A stretch of 64,000 bases of DNA from Roseomonas mucosa (GTDB taxonomy: Bacteria; Pseudomonadota; Alphaproteobacteria; Acetobacterales; Acetobacteraceae): contig CAMDWG010000001.1 in assembly GCA_945878375.1 (NCBI GenBank), forward strand, positions 62,001 to 126,000, given 5' to 3'. Of the stretch, positions 1 to 8,704 are shown piece after piece. The notes under the pieces were generated by a model. The model ran no database searches and was not told the origin of the DNA. It saw only the letters and a list, made by a program, of their open reading frames with translations. Position numbers and translations under genes: made by a program. The number at the start of each line of letters is the position of its first letter. Positions within the stretch are counted from its first letter, which is position 1.

Positions 1-423
1 GCCGTCTACGGCGCCAACATGGCCTTCCGCACCGATGCGCTGCAGGAGATCGGCGGCTTTCCAGAAGAACTCGGCCGCGTCGGCAACCGCCTGCTGTCGG
101 GCGAGGAGGTGGAGGCGCTGGACCGCCTGCGCGCGCGCGGCCTGCGCGTGTTCTACGACGGCCGCATCGTCGTGCGACACAGCATCCAGCGCGACAGGCT
201 GAAGCCCGGCTGGCTGCTGTCGCGCCTGCATTGGCAGGGCGCGACAGATGCGCTGCGCGACCGGCGGCGCGGCGTCGCGCTGCGCATGGCAGGGGCGGCG
301 GCGAAGCTTGTGGTTCAGGCGCCGCTGCTGCTGTTCCCCTCGCACGCGACCAGTTTACTCCGCGCGCGCTGCGGCGCGGCCTACAACCTCGGCTATCTGC
401 GCGGCGCGCTGCAATCGGATTGA
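1..423 (+). CDS. Glycosyltransferase family 2, C-terminal part (gene starts before the window)
   Basis: The reading frame is open from the first base and ends at a TGA at 421-423, so only the C-terminal 140 residues are visible. They carry the late GT-A signature of family 2 glycosyltransferases: GANMAFR near residue 5, then an IGGF turn and the acidic SGEEVEAL segment that normally supplies the catalytic base, followed by a hydrophobic C-terminal stretch. Such enzymes transfer a sugar from a nucleotide donor to a growing glycan at the inner membrane face. The neighbouring hydrolase, acyltransferases and polymerase support a role in exopolysaccharide or O-antigen synthesis. Donor and acceptor cannot be told from this fragment. 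Confidence 0.85.
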   Translation, partial: AVYGANMAFRTDALQEIGGFPEELGRVGNRLLSGEEVEALDRLRARGLRVFYDGRIVVRHSIQRDRLKPGWLLSRLHWQGATDALRDRRRGVALRMAGAAAKLVVQAPLLLFPSHATSLLRARCGAAYNLGYLRGALQSD

Positions 424-453
424 AGCGGCCGACGCCAGCGGGGGAAGTGGGGC

Positions 454-1371
454 ATGCAGGGCTGCGTCACGCGGCGGGCATTGCTGGCGGCGGGGCTCGC
501 GCCCGCCCTGCCGGCGATGGCGCAAGACATGCCGGGGCCTGATCCGCGCGCGCGCTTCGCGGCGCTCGGCCTCGGCGCCAATCTGGAACGCTGGTTTCCG
601 GTGGCGGCAGACCAGCGCCCGCGCCGGCTGGGCCGTGGCTGGTGGCAGGGGCTGCGCGCGCAGGGCTTCGACCATGCGCGCCTGTTTTTCCCGCGCGAGG
701 CGGGGGATGGCGAAGACGTGCCGCGCCTGTTCCTGACGGCGGTGGAGGATGCGAATGCGGCCGGCCTGCCCGTGCTGCTCGGCCTCGACGATCTGTTCCA
801 CGCAGAGGATCCCTGGCCGGAGGCGCGGCTGCGGCGCATGGCCGCGCGGGCGCGGATCTTCGCGCGCGCGACCGATCCGGCGCTCGTCGTGCTCGCGCCG
901 CTGAACGAGCCCGCCTTTCCTTCCGCCGCCACATGGCGGCCCGTGCGCGACCGGCTGCTCGGCCTGGTGCGCGCCGAGGCGCCGCGACATGTGCTGATGT
1001 GGGGCGGGCATGAATGGTGTTCCTGGCGCTCGCTGTTGCCGATCACGCCCCCCGCCGACCCGCTGACCATCGCGGAGGTGCATGACTACCAGGGGGGCGA
1101 CGCCGCCGGGATCGCGCGGCGCTTCGGCGATGTGCGGGGCTGGAGCCGGCGGCACGGCGTGCCCGCGATGGTGACCGAACTCGGCGGCGCGCTGCCACAT
1201 GCCGAGGATGAGCAGGCCTGGGCCGAGGATCTTCTTCGCATCCTGCCGGCGCTGCGCCGGCTGGGGCTGCCGGCGACGCTCTGGGCGGTGACGCATGGCG
1301 GCCATTGGCGGCTGCAATCGGGGGGCGGCCCGGCGCTGCGGCCCACCCTCGCCGCCGCGATCAGGCGCTGA
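454..1371 (+). CDS. Secreted glycoside hydrolase family 5-like protein
   Basis: This 305-residue protein begins with a signal peptide (RR at residues 7-8, hydrophobic core, AMAQ cleavage site near 24). A GH5-like TIM barrel follows. NEP at 151-153 fits the catalytic acid/base (Glu152), and VTELGG places the likely nucleophile at Glu242. HDY near 210 matches the conserved histidine-aromatic pair of the family. At about 280 mature residues it is short for a cellulase, so it may be a periplasmic glycanase that trims or edits the polymer made by this locus. The start is preceded by a purine-rich GGGGGAAG. Its 3-prime end overlaps the convergent acyltransferase gene by 11 bases. Confidence 0.75.
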   Translation: MQGCVTRRALLAAGLAPALPAMAQDMPGPDPRARFAALGLGANLERWFPVAADQRPRRLGRGWWQGLRAQGFDHARLFFPREAGDGEDVPRLFLTAVEDANAAGLPVLLGLDDLFHAEDPWPEARLRRMAARARIFARATDPALVVLAPLNEPAFPSAATWRPVRDRLLGLVRAEAPRHVLMWGGHEWCSWRSLLPITPPADPLTIAEVHDYQGGDAAGIARRFGDVRGWSRRHGVPAMVTELGGALPHAEDEQAWAEDLLRILPALRRLGLPATLWAVTHGGHWRLQSGGGPALRPTLAAAIRR

Positions 1372-2425
1372 GCCGGCGCGCCGCCGGCACCTCCACAACG
1401 CGCCACGCCAGCCAGCCCAGCGCGGCGCTGGCAACCAGGCCGCCGGCCATCAGCGCGATCCGCGCCCCTTGCCCCGGTTCCGCCACGCGCAGCAGCACCA
1501 CCAGCGCGGCTTCGACGAAGACCCAGGCGAGGTAGATGCCGAAGGACGCCTCGCCGAGCCGCCAGGCGAGGTCGCGCGGCGCCGCGCGGCCCGGGGCCTC
1601 CATGCCGAGCCGCACGACGAGCGCCACGAGCCCCGCCACCGCCACCACATCCTGCCCCGCCCAGATCCCGATCGGGACGAGCAGCACCGCCGCCGCAGCA
1701 GAACCGCCCGGCACCGCGCGCAGCGTGACCAGCCGCGCGAGGGCGAGGCCCAGCACGAATTCCAGCCCGAATCTCACAAGGCCGAGATGGAGCGTGCGGT
1801 TCAGCTGCGCGCCATCCGCCAGCGTGCCCAGCCAGAAGAGCCCCGCCATCGCCGCGGCGACGATGGCCCAGCAGCCCGATGCGCCGCGCGCGGCCAGCAG
1901 CGGCAGGAGCAGCGGAAAGGCCAGCGTCCCCGCCCAGATCGCTGACAGCGCCCAGGATGGGTAGTTCCAGGCATGCTGCGCCGTCGTTTCCCACGCATGC
2001 AGCAGCAGCGCCTGCATCAGCAATTCGTAAGCGCCGAAGCGCTGCGGCTCGTTGACGCGGAACCCCGCCAGCATCGCCGCCCCCACCAGCAGCACCAGCG
2101 CGCCGAGTGCGGCCAGGTGCAGCGGGAACAGCCGCTCCGCGCGCCGCCGCACGAAGCCGGCATAGCCCGCGAGCCCCACCGGCGCGCGATGCCGATAGCC
2201 GAGGAACAGCGCGAAGCCCGACAACACGAAGAAGCCATCGACGCCGAGATAACCCTTCAGCGCCAGCGCTTCCGCCACGTGAAACCCGCCCAGCGCGCGC
2301 AGCGCGAGTTCCAGGTGGTAGACCAGCACCCAGGCGATCAGGAACGCCCGCAGCCGGGTCAGCGCCGCGAGCCGTTCGGGCTTCGCGCCCCGCAACTCGC
2401 GCTGGATGATACCGGCCGCCATCAT
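1361..2425 (-). CDS. Acyltransferase 3 family membrane protein (OafA/YrhL type)
   Basis: The protein is a polytopic membrane acyltransferase of the family that O-acetylates or succinylates surface glycans. The first helix carries the family pattern RLRAFLIAWVLVYH with its histidine, followed by YLGVDGFFVLSGF. About ten hydrophobic segments follow. The frame can be extended upstream to 2575, but I place the start at 2425 because GGGAGAGGTGG lies just before tandem ATG codons there and the extension has no family similarity. It is divergent from the polymerase gene, with about 58 bases between starts. The acceptor is unknown; a locus glycan is likely. Confidence 0.8.
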   Translation of the reverse strand: MMAAGIIQRELRGAKPERLAALTRLRAFLIAWVLVYHLELALRALGGFHVAEALALKGYLGVDGFFVLSGFALFLGYRHRAPVGLAGYAGFVRRRAERLFPLHLAALGALVLLVGAAMLAGFRVNEPQRFGAYELLMQALLLHAWETTAQHAWNYPSWALSAIWAGTLAFPLLLPLLAARGASGCWAIVAAAMAGLFWLGTLADGAQLNRTLHLGLVRFGLEFVLGLALARLVTLRAVPGGSAAAAVLLVPIGIWAGQDVVAVAGLVALVVRLGMEAPGRAAPRDLAWRLGEASFGIYLAWVFVEAALVVLLRVAEPGQGARIALMAGGLVASAALGWLAWRVVEVPAARRLSA

Positions 2426-2483
2426 CCACCTCTCCCGATCCTGATTGGGCCGCGCCGCGCCCCGCATGGCAGAACGCGGGTCC

Positions 2484-3887
2484 ATGCGAACCGTTCCACC
2501 CGCGCTTCTGTTCGCCACCCTCGCCCTGGCCTCGGTCACGGGGCTGCTGATGGCCGCCATCGTGGCGCCGCCCATGGCGCTCGCGCTGCTGCCCGCGGTC
2601 GCGGCGCTGCTGGTCGCGCTGCTGTTCTACGAGGCGCCGGTGCTGGCGGTGGCGCTGCTGGCGGGCTGCTATGGCCTCGCGCTCGATCTCCAGCTCGATC
2701 TCCTGGCGGCGAGTGGGGCGGGCGGGGGCGTGGGCACGCTGGGGGCGGCGGTGGTGAAGATCATACCCTTCGGCATCGCGGCGATGCTGTGCCTGCGCCA
2801 CGGCCTCGCGCCCGCGATCAACTGGCCGTTCCTGGCTTTCGCGGTGGTGGCGACGGTCAGCATCGCGGTGCTGCCGATGGGCCGCGTGTCCAGCTTCGGA
2901 GAGATGGCGCGAAGCTTCGTCGGCTCCACCGCGCCCTTCGTGCTGGCCTTCGCCGCCGCGCCGCGCGCCTTCTGGTCGGCGCTGTGCAAGGCGGTGGTCT
3001 TCGTGCCGCTGATCAGCGCGGCGGTCGGGCTGTTCGTCGCGGCGCCGATCGGATTCCACCCCGCCTTCGACATCAACTGGCGCTTCCAGGGGCTGCATTC
3101 CGCGCCCTTCCTGGCCGGGTTCTGCACCACGGCGATCTTCGCCGCGACGCTGGAATATCTGCGCGGCTTCCGCCTGCGCTGGCTGCTGCTGGGGGGGGCA
3201 GCGCTGGCGGTGCTGCTGGCCACCCAGGCACGCGCGCCGATGGCGGCCGTCATGCTGTTCCTGCTTTGCGTGCTGCTGCTGTCGGGGCGGCACGTGCTGC
3301 CGGCGAAGCGCAAGCTTGACCTGATCATGGTCGGGCTGGTGCCGGCGGCGCTGCTGCTCGGGCCGCTTGTCGTGCTGGCGCTGGACCGCACGCTGGGCGG
3401 CGACGAGTTCAGCCAGTTCTCGGGCCGCGACGTCATCTGGCCCTACTTCCTGCAGGCGATCGAGACGCGCCCGCTGTTCGGCTACGGGTTGGGCGCGGGC
3501 AAGCTGATCGTGGACCCCGAGGATCCGCAGATCCGCCTGATCGGGTCGAGCGCGGCGCATAACGAGTATCTCCGCATCGCGGTCGATGCGGGCATCTTCG
3601 GTGTCGTCGCTGTGTTCGGCGCCATCATAGCCTGGGTCTGGGGCGGCACGCGCGGGGCGCGGCCCGCCGACCGGCTGGTGCTGCGCTGCGCGCTGGTGGC
3701 GGCGCTGCTGCATGCCGGCTTCGACAACACGCTGATCGCCAGCACGGCGGTGATCCAGTTCGCCTGGTTCACCGCCGCCCTGGCGCGGGCGCGGATGGAA
3801 CGGGCCGAGGCGCGGCGGGGCGACCGCATCCGCGCGGCCATCGCCCGCCGCGCAGCCCGGGCAGCCATGCCCAGCGGACAGGGATGA
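2484..3887 (+). CDS. O-antigen ligase/polymerase (Wzy_C) family membrane protein
   Basis: This integral membrane protein has roughly ten hydrophobic helices and a long non-membrane loop near its C-terminal third. In that loop GYGLGAG and AAHNEYLRIAVDAGIFG match the HN-x2-L-x6-G-x2-G pattern of WaaL/Wzy-type enzymes. These join lipid-linked glycans end to end or to lipid A at the periplasmic face. Upstream in-frame ATGs at 2445 and 2466 are possible; I chose 2484 because it leaves room for a divergent promoter and starts directly before the first membrane helix. It overlaps the next gene by four bases (ATGA), so the two are probably co-translated. Confidence 0.8.
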   Translation: MRTVPPALLFATLALASVTGLLMAAIVAPPMALALLPAVAALLVALLFYEAPVLAVALLAGCYGLALDLQLDLLAASGAGGGVGTLGAAVVKIIPFGIAAMLCLRHGLAPAINWPFLAFAVVATVSIAVLPMGRVSSFGEMARSFVGSTAPFVLAFAAAPRAFWSALCKAVVFVPLISAAVGLFVAAPIGFHPAFDINWRFQGLHSAPFLAGFCTTAIFAATLEYLRGFRLRWLLLGGAALAVLLATQARAPMAAVMLFLLCVLLLSGRHVLPAKRKLDLIMVGLVPAALLLGPLVVLALDRTLGGDEFSQFSGRDVIWPYFLQAIETRPLFGYGLGAGKLIVDPEDPQIRLIGSSAAHNEYLRIAVDAGIFGVVAVFGAIIAWVWGGTRGARPADRLVLRCALVAALLHAGFDNTLIASTAVIQFAWFTAALARARMERAEARRGDRIRAAIARRAARAAMPSGQG

Positions 3888-4903
3888 ACGCACCGCTGCA
3901 CAAAGGGCAGGTGACGCGCGAACGCCGGCTCGACCTCGACCGCGCCAAGGGCCTCGCGATCCTGCTGGTGGTGGCGGGCCATATCGTCGCCGCCGCGCCG
4001 CCGCCCGGCGCGGAATGGTGGGATTGGCCGCGCACCGCGCTCTACAGCTTCCACATGCCCTTCTTCCTGTATCTCAGCGGCTATGTCGCCTGGCTGAGCG
4101 GCGGCATCGTCTTCCCCGCGGCGGAGACGCCGCGCCACGCCGCGCGGCGCGCAAAGCGCCTGCTGCTGCCCTTCTTCCTGCTCGGCATCGTCGTGCTGCT
4201 GGGCAAGCTGCTGGCGCAGGAGGTGGTGCATGTGGACAACCGCGCCTCCGGCCTTCTCTCCGGCCTGCGCGACCTGGTGGTGACGACGGAGAACAGCCCG
4301 GCGACCTTCATCTGGTTCCTGCTGGTGCTGTTCCTCTGTTCCGTGCTGGCGCCGCCGGTGTGGCGGGTGGCGGGGCTGCCGGGGCTGATGGGGGCGGGGC
4401 TGGTGCTGCTGGCGCTCGAACCGCCCGCGCTGTTCTACCTGGACCGCTTCGCGCGGCATGCGCTGTTCTTCGCCGTCGGCGTCGCGGTGGCGCGGCATGA
4501 GGCATCGTGGCTGCCGATCTTCGTCGCCTGGCAGCCGGCCTGGTGGGCCGCCTTCGCCGCGAGCCTGGCGGCGGCGCTGGCGGGATGGCTGCCGGGGGAT
4601 TGGGCGCTGCTGGCCTGCGGGCTTGCCGCGATCCCGGCGCTGCACGGGCTGGTGCGAGGGGCAGGCTTCGCGCGGGCGTCGTGGCCGCTGGCGCTCGGCC
4701 GCTACACCATGGCGATCTACCTGTTCAACGTGATCGCGATCGGCGTGGTGAAGGCGGCGCTGATCGCGCTCGGCGTGCCCTGGACCGGGGCGGGCTTCGC
4801 CATCCACGCCCCCGCCCTGCTACTGGCCGGCATCGCGCTGCCGGTGCTGGCGAAGCGGCTTGTGCTGCGGCGGGTGCCGGTGCTCGACCGGATGACGGAT
4901 TAG
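3884..4903 (+). CDS. Acyltransferase 3 family membrane protein
   Basis: This is the second acyltransferase-3 protein of the locus, 339 residues with about ten membrane helices. The N-terminus carries the hallmark RLDLDRAKGLAILLVVAGH, with the conserved Arg and His, and HMPFFLYLSGY follows. It is closer to the fucose 4-O-acetylase/WecH branch than the 1361-2425 protein. The start overlaps the polymerase stop (ATGA), so translation is probably coupled and the enzyme likely decorates the polymerised glycan or its repeat unit. Substrate is not determinable from sequence alone. Confidence 0.8.
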   Translation: MNAPLHKGQVTRERRLDLDRAKGLAILLVVAGHIVAAAPPPGAEWWDWPRTALYSFHMPFFLYLSGYVAWLSGGIVFPAAETPRHAARRAKRLLLPFFLLGIVVLLGKLLAQEVVHVDNRASGLLSGLRDLVVTTENSPATFIWFLLVLFLCSVLAPPVWRVAGLPGLMGAGLVLLALEPPALFYLDRFARHALFFAVGVAVARHEASWLPIFVAWQPAWWAAFAASLAAALAGWLPGDWALLACGLAAIPALHGLVRGAGFARASWPLALGRYTMAIYLFNVIAIGVVKAALIALGVPWTGAGFAIHAPALLLAGIALPVLAKRLVLRRVPVLDRMTD

Positions 4904-4972
4904 GTGTTCCCCACGAAACCGTGCTGCGCCAGAGGCGCGACGCGGCTCCGCGGGGTCCCCAGCCTCGACAGG

Positions 4973-5371
4973 CTAATGCAACAGCCCCGCCTCCGCGCAG
5001 GCGCGTTCGCAGCGGCGGCAGGCTTCGGCGCAGACGCGGCAATGGGCGTGCATGCCCGCATGGCGTTCGCATTCCTCGGCGCAGACCCGGCAGGCGGTCT
5101 CGCAGGCCGTCAGCAGCTGCGCCGTGGCCTCCTGGTCAGTGCCGGTGCGGCGGGAGGCGACGGCGCCGGCCGCGAGACAGATATCGGCGCAATCCAGGTC
5201 GAAGCGGATGCATTGCGCGAGCTTCGCGACATCCTTCTCCCCCAGGCAGGCATCGGCGCAGGCGGTGCAGGCCTGGGCGCAATCGTAGCATTCCTCGATG
5301 CAGCGGATCAGCGCATCGTCGGTCTTGCCGCGCAGCTGCGGATGCGCGCGGATCATTTCCATCGCATGCAT
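4973..5371 (-). CDS. Four-helix-bundle copper-binding protein (Csp/DUF326 family), cytosolic form
   Basis: This 132-residue protein has 18 cysteines spaced along predicted helices, many in CxxC or CxxxC patterns (for example CYDCAQACTACADAC). That is the signature of copper storage proteins, whose four-helix bundle holds many Cu(I) ions in its core. There is no signal peptide: the start at 5371 has AAGGAGCTGG in good position and the product begins MHAMEMIRAHPQL, so it resembles cytosolic Csp3 rather than exported Csp1. An upstream extension to 5518 is proline-rich and looks non-coding. No copper ATPase or regulator is adjacent; the gene sits alone between opposite-strand neighbours. Confidence 0.85.
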   Translation of the reverse strand: MHAMEMIRAHPQLRGKTDDALIRCIEECYDCAQACTACADACLGEKDVAKLAQCIRFDLDCADICLAAGAVASRRTGTDQEATAQLLTACETACRVCAEECERHAGMHAHCRVCAEACRRCERACAEAGLLH

Positions 5372-5537
5372 GGTCCAGCTCCTTCTTCTGTTGGGTGGCG
5401 GGGGCCGGCTGGGCGGGGCCACGCCACCGGGGAAGAACGCCGGCGGGGCGGGTGAGTTCACGGCAACCGGCGCAGGCACGTCCGAGATTGACGCATCGGC
5501 CCCGTAGATCCCCCTCACACCATGAGGGAGTGGGGTC

Positions 5538-7607
5538 GTGCCGTCCTACCGCACCAGCCCGCCACGCGCGCGGGGCGCCCTGCCGCCCGCCATCCGGGCG
5601 CGCCTGCTGCGCTATGCCCGCGCCGCGCTGCACGGCATCCGGCCGGGCTCGCGCGAGGCCTGGGCGCTGATGCGCTGGCTGGCGAACCATGCAGGCCCGC
5701 TGGGCCTCGCCATGCCGCCCGCCCTGGTCGCGGAATGGGCCGACCCGCTGGACCCCACGCCACCCGGCGCCGCCGCCTGGCGGACGCTGCGCGACCTGCT
5801 CGACGCCCAGCCGGCCCTAACCCGCGCCCAGCGCCCCTTCGCGGCGCTGGCGGCGGCGCTCGGCCTGGACCGGACGGAGGAAGCGATCCTCACGCTCGCC
5901 GCCGACTACCGCGCCTTCGCCGCGGCCGAATTGCTGTGGGACGAGATCGCCACCCATCGCGGCGGCCGCGGGGTGATGGAGGCGGATGCGGGCCTCTTCG
6001 CGCTGCTGCTGCAGGTTACCCAGGCCGAGGTGACGGCGCGGCTGCGGGCGGACGCGCCGCTGCGCGCAACGGGTGTGCTGCGCCTGGATGAGGACCGGCA
6101 GATCAGCCTGCTGCCGCGCCTGCTGCGCCTGGCGGCGGATCCCGCCCCGCCGGCCGATCTCCGCGCCGCGCTGCTGGGCGGACAGGCGAAGGCAACGCTG
6201 CCCTTCGAAGCCTTCGCCCATCTGGGCGCCGAAGCCGCGCGCGTGCGGGCGCTGCTGCGCGGCGCGCTGGCCGAACGCGCGCCCGCCGTGCATGTGCTGC
6301 TCCACGGCCCGCCCGGCACCGGCAAGACCGCCTTCGCCGCCACACTCGCCGAGGCCTGCGGCGTCCCGCTGCATGAGGTCGCGACGGAAGGCGAGGAAGC
6401 GGAGGAACTCGCCCGCGCCGAACGCCTCGCGGCGCTGAGGCTGGCGCAGCGGCTGGTGGGCGGCGGGCCACCCGCGCTGCTGCTGCTGGATGAGGCCGAG
6501 GATCTGTTCGACCCCGGCTTCGAGCTGTTCCGCCGCACCCCGCGCCCCGGCAGCCGCGCCTTCATCCATCGGTTGCTGGAGGCCTCCCCCGCCCCGGTGA
6601 TCTGGACCGCGAACGACCTGACCAGCTTCAGCCCCGCCGTGCTGCGCCGCATGGCCTGCTGCATCGAGCTTCGCATCCCACCCCCCAGGGTGCGGGAGCG
6701 ATTTTGGGAAGATGCCTCCGCCCGCGAAGGCGTTGCGCTGCCGCCGGGCGAAGCCGCGCGGCTGGCGCGGCTGCTGCCCGCCGCCCCGGCGCTTGCGCGA
6801 TCCGCGATGCGCGCGGCAAGGCTCGCGGGCGGGGATGCGGAGACGGTGCGCTGGGCGGTGCAGGGCGTGGCCCGCGCCATGGCCGGCGGCCGCCTGCCCC
6901 CGCCGGAAGGCCTCGGCGAGACCTTCGACCCCGCCTTGGTCCAGGCCGATTGCGACCTTGTGGCCTTGGCCGAAAGGCTGGCCGCGCCCGATGCGCCACG
7001 CCGCGTCTCCCTGCTGCTGTCCGGCCCGCCGGGGTCGGGCAAAAGCGCCTATGCGCGGCACCTGGCTGATCGCATGGGCCTGCCGCTGGTGGTCAAGCGC
7101 GCCTCGGACCTGCTTGGCATGTATGTCGGCCAGACGGAGCGGCTGATCGCCCAGGCCTTCGCCGAAGCGCGGGAGGGGGCCGCGATGCTGGTCTTCGACG
7201 AGGCCGACAGCCTGCTGGCGGAACGCGGCCTGGCCACGCGAAGCTGGGAGGTGAGCCAGGTGAACGAGATGCTGACCTGGATGGAACGCCACGACCTGCC
7301 CTTCTGCTGCACGACGAACCTGGCGGAGCGGCTGGATACGGCGGCGATGCGGCGCTTCCTGGTCAAGGCGCGCTTCGGCTTCCTCGCACCTGTGCAATGC
7401 GATCTGGCCTGGCGCCGCACCTTCGGCACCGCGCCGCCACCGGGCCTCGCGGCGCTGGACCGGCTGACGCCGGCGGATTTCGACCTGGTGCAACGCGCGG
7501 CCGAAATCGGTGGCCATGCCGGCGATGCGGCCGCGCTGCTGGCGGCGCTGGAGCGGGAACAGCGCGCGAAGCCGGGGGCGAGCGGGCCGATCGGGTTCCG
7601 GGCGTGA
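5538..7607 (+). CDS. Double AAA+ ATPase (Cdc48/VPS4-like second domain)
   Basis: This 689-residue soluble protein has an alpha-helical N-terminal region of about 230 residues and two AAA modules. The first has Walker A GPPGTGKT near residue 257 and Walker B LLLLDEAEDLF near 314. The second has GPPGSGKS near 496 and MLVFDEADSLL near 550, followed by a classic-clade pore-loop-like segment (LLGMYVGQTE) before it. Translation starts at a GTG at 5538 behind GAGGGAGTGG. Such proteins remodel or unfold protein complexes; the substrate is unknown. A WYL-domain regulator follows 64 bases downstream on the same strand, and the pair may be one unit. I see no nuclease, protease or transmembrane domain. 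Confidence 0.8.
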   Translation: MPSYRTSPPRARGALPPAIRARLLRYARAALHGIRPGSREAWALMRWLANHAGPLGLAMPPALVAEWADPLDPTPPGAAAWRTLRDLLDAQPALTRAQRPFAALAAALGLDRTEEAILTLAADYRAFAAAELLWDEIATHRGGRGVMEADAGLFALLLQVTQAEVTARLRADAPLRATGVLRLDEDRQISLLPRLLRLAADPAPPADLRAALLGGQAKATLPFEAFAHLGAEAARVRALLRGALAERAPAVHVLLHGPPGTGKTAFAATLAEACGVPLHEVATEGEEAEELARAERLAALRLAQRLVGGGPPALLLLDEAEDLFDPGFELFRRTPRPGSRAFIHRLLEASPAPVIWTANDLTSFSPAVLRRMACCIELRIPPPRVRERFWEDASAREGVALPPGEAARLARLLPAAPALARSAMRAARLAGGDAETVRWAVQGVARAMAGGRLPPPEGLGETFDPALVQADCDLVALAERLAAPDAPRRVSLLLSGPPGSGKSAYARHLADRMGLPLVVKRASDLLGMYVGQTERLIAQAFAEAREGAAMLVFDEADSLLAERGLATRSWEVSQVNEMLTWMERHDLPFCCTTNLAERLDTAAMRRFLVKARFGFLAPVQCDLAWRRTFGTAPPPGLAALDRLTPADFDLVQRAAEIGGHAGDAAALLAALEREQRAKPGASGPIGFRA

Positions 7608-7671
7608 TTCGTTAACGAATCCTGGAAAGCCCCGCGCGCCTGCCGCATCCTCCACCCTGGGTTGAGATGGG

Positions 7672-8679
7672 ATGGAGCAGCGGATGCCGGACCGCCACGA
7701 GAAGCTGGCCCAGGCGCTCGGCCTGATCATGTCGCTGGCCGCCACGCGCTACGGGCGGACGATGACGGAGATGATGGAGGAGCTGGATTGCAGCCGCCGC
7801 ACCGCGGAACGGCTGCTGGCCGCGATCCGCCAGGCCTGCGTGGATGTCGAGGAAGTGCGGACCGATGAGCGCGAGAAGCGCTGGCGGATGCGACCCAACC
7901 GCCTGGTCGGCGCCGTCCGCATGACGGCGGAGGAAGTGGCGGAGATCGAGGCCGCCGCGCTGCGACTGGCGCAGGATGGGCTGCCCGCCCGCGCGGCGAC
8001 GCTGCGGCAGGCCGCGAACAAGCTGCGCGCGATGATGGACGACGCCGCGCGCCGCCGCACGGAATCCGACGTGGAAGCGCTGATGGCCAGCGAAGGGCTG
8101 GCGTCCCGCCCCGGTCCGCGCGTGGTGGTGGGCGATGGCGTCATCGAGACGCTGCGCCACGCGCTGCTCGCGGGGCAACGCGTGCGGCTGGGCTATCGCG
8201 GCACGAAGGGCGAGGTGCGCGAACACCTGCTGGAGCCCTGCGGGCTGGTCTATGGCACGCGGCCCTATCTGCTGGCGGTGAAGCCGGGCGAGGCGGATGC
8301 GGTGATGTGGCGGCTGGATCGCGTGACCTTCGTGGAGGCCACGGAGGAAGGCTTCGTGCCGCGCGCCGGCTTCGATGTCGGCACGCTGATGCGCGACAGC
8401 TTCGGCGTGTGGCGGGAAGCGCCGATGGATGTGGTGCTGCGCTTCGACACGCGCGCGGCGGCCGATGCCGCCGGCTGGCGCTTCCATGCGAGCCAAGTCG
8501 CGGAACCGCAGCCGGATGGCAGCCTGATCCTGCGCTTCCGCGCCGGTGGGATCGAGGAGATGGCGAACCACATCGCCACCTGGGGCGACACGGTGCAGGT
8601 GATCTCGCCACCCCTGCTGAAGGAAAGGCTCGCGAAGCTGGGCGAGGCGCTGATCCGCGCCCATGGGGTGGGTGGATGA
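7672..8679 (+). CDS. WYL-domain transcriptional regulator (HTH + WYL)
   Basis: The 335-residue protein has an N-terminal winged helix-turn-helix (about residues 10-75, with MTEMMEELDCSRRTAERLLAAI as recognition region), a middle helical part and a WYL domain. In the WYL core the usual W-Y-L triplet appears as RPYLLAV within GLVYGTRPYLLAV, so the tryptophan is replaced by proline. WYL domains bind nucleic acid or nucleotide ligands and typically control DNA-damage or defence genes. A C-terminal WCX-like segment follows (VVLRFDTRAAADAAGW). An alternative start is the ATG at 7684. Position just after the AAA ATPase suggests control of, or cooperation with, that gene. Confidence 0.85.
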   Translation: MEQRMPDRHEKLAQALGLIMSLAATRYGRTMTEMMEELDCSRRTAERLLAAIRQACVDVEEVRTDEREKRWRMRPNRLVGAVRMTAEEVAEIEAAALRLAQDGLPARAATLRQAANKLRAMMDDAARRRTESDVEALMASEGLASRPGPRVVVGDGVIETLRHALLAGQRVRLGYRGTKGEVREHLLEPCGLVYGTRPYLLAVKPGEADAVMWRLDRVTFVEATEEGFVPRAGFDVGTLMRDSFGVWREAPMDVVLRFDTRAAADAAGWRFHASQVAEPQPDGSLILRFRAGGIEEMANHIATWGDTVQVISPPLLKERLAKLGEALIRAHGVGG

Positions 8680-8682
8680 AGA

Positions 8683-8700
8683 GCGGGGCGCGAACCCCGC
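8683..8700. terminator. Short GC hairpin between convergent genes
   Basis: GCGGGG (8683-8688) and CCCCGC (8695-8700) form a perfect six-base stem around CGCGAA. It lies in the 25-base gap between the converging stops of the WYL regulator and the ABC1 kinase, so it could serve both. There is no T run, so intrinsic termination is uncertain. Confidence 0.4.
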
Positions 8701-8704
8701 CCCG

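Noticed and set aside
1086-3893. A 935-codon minus-strand open frame across the acyltransferase and polymerase genes
   Set aside because: Its translation is Arg/Gln/His/Gly-rich without motifs, and it lies antisense to, or out of frame with, well-supported membrane proteins. Long shadow frames are expected at this GC content.
5817-7745. A 642-codon minus-strand frame opposite the double AAA ATPase
   Set aside because: Composition is low-complexity Gln/Arg/Gly and it has no domain; the plus-strand protein has two intact ATPase modules.
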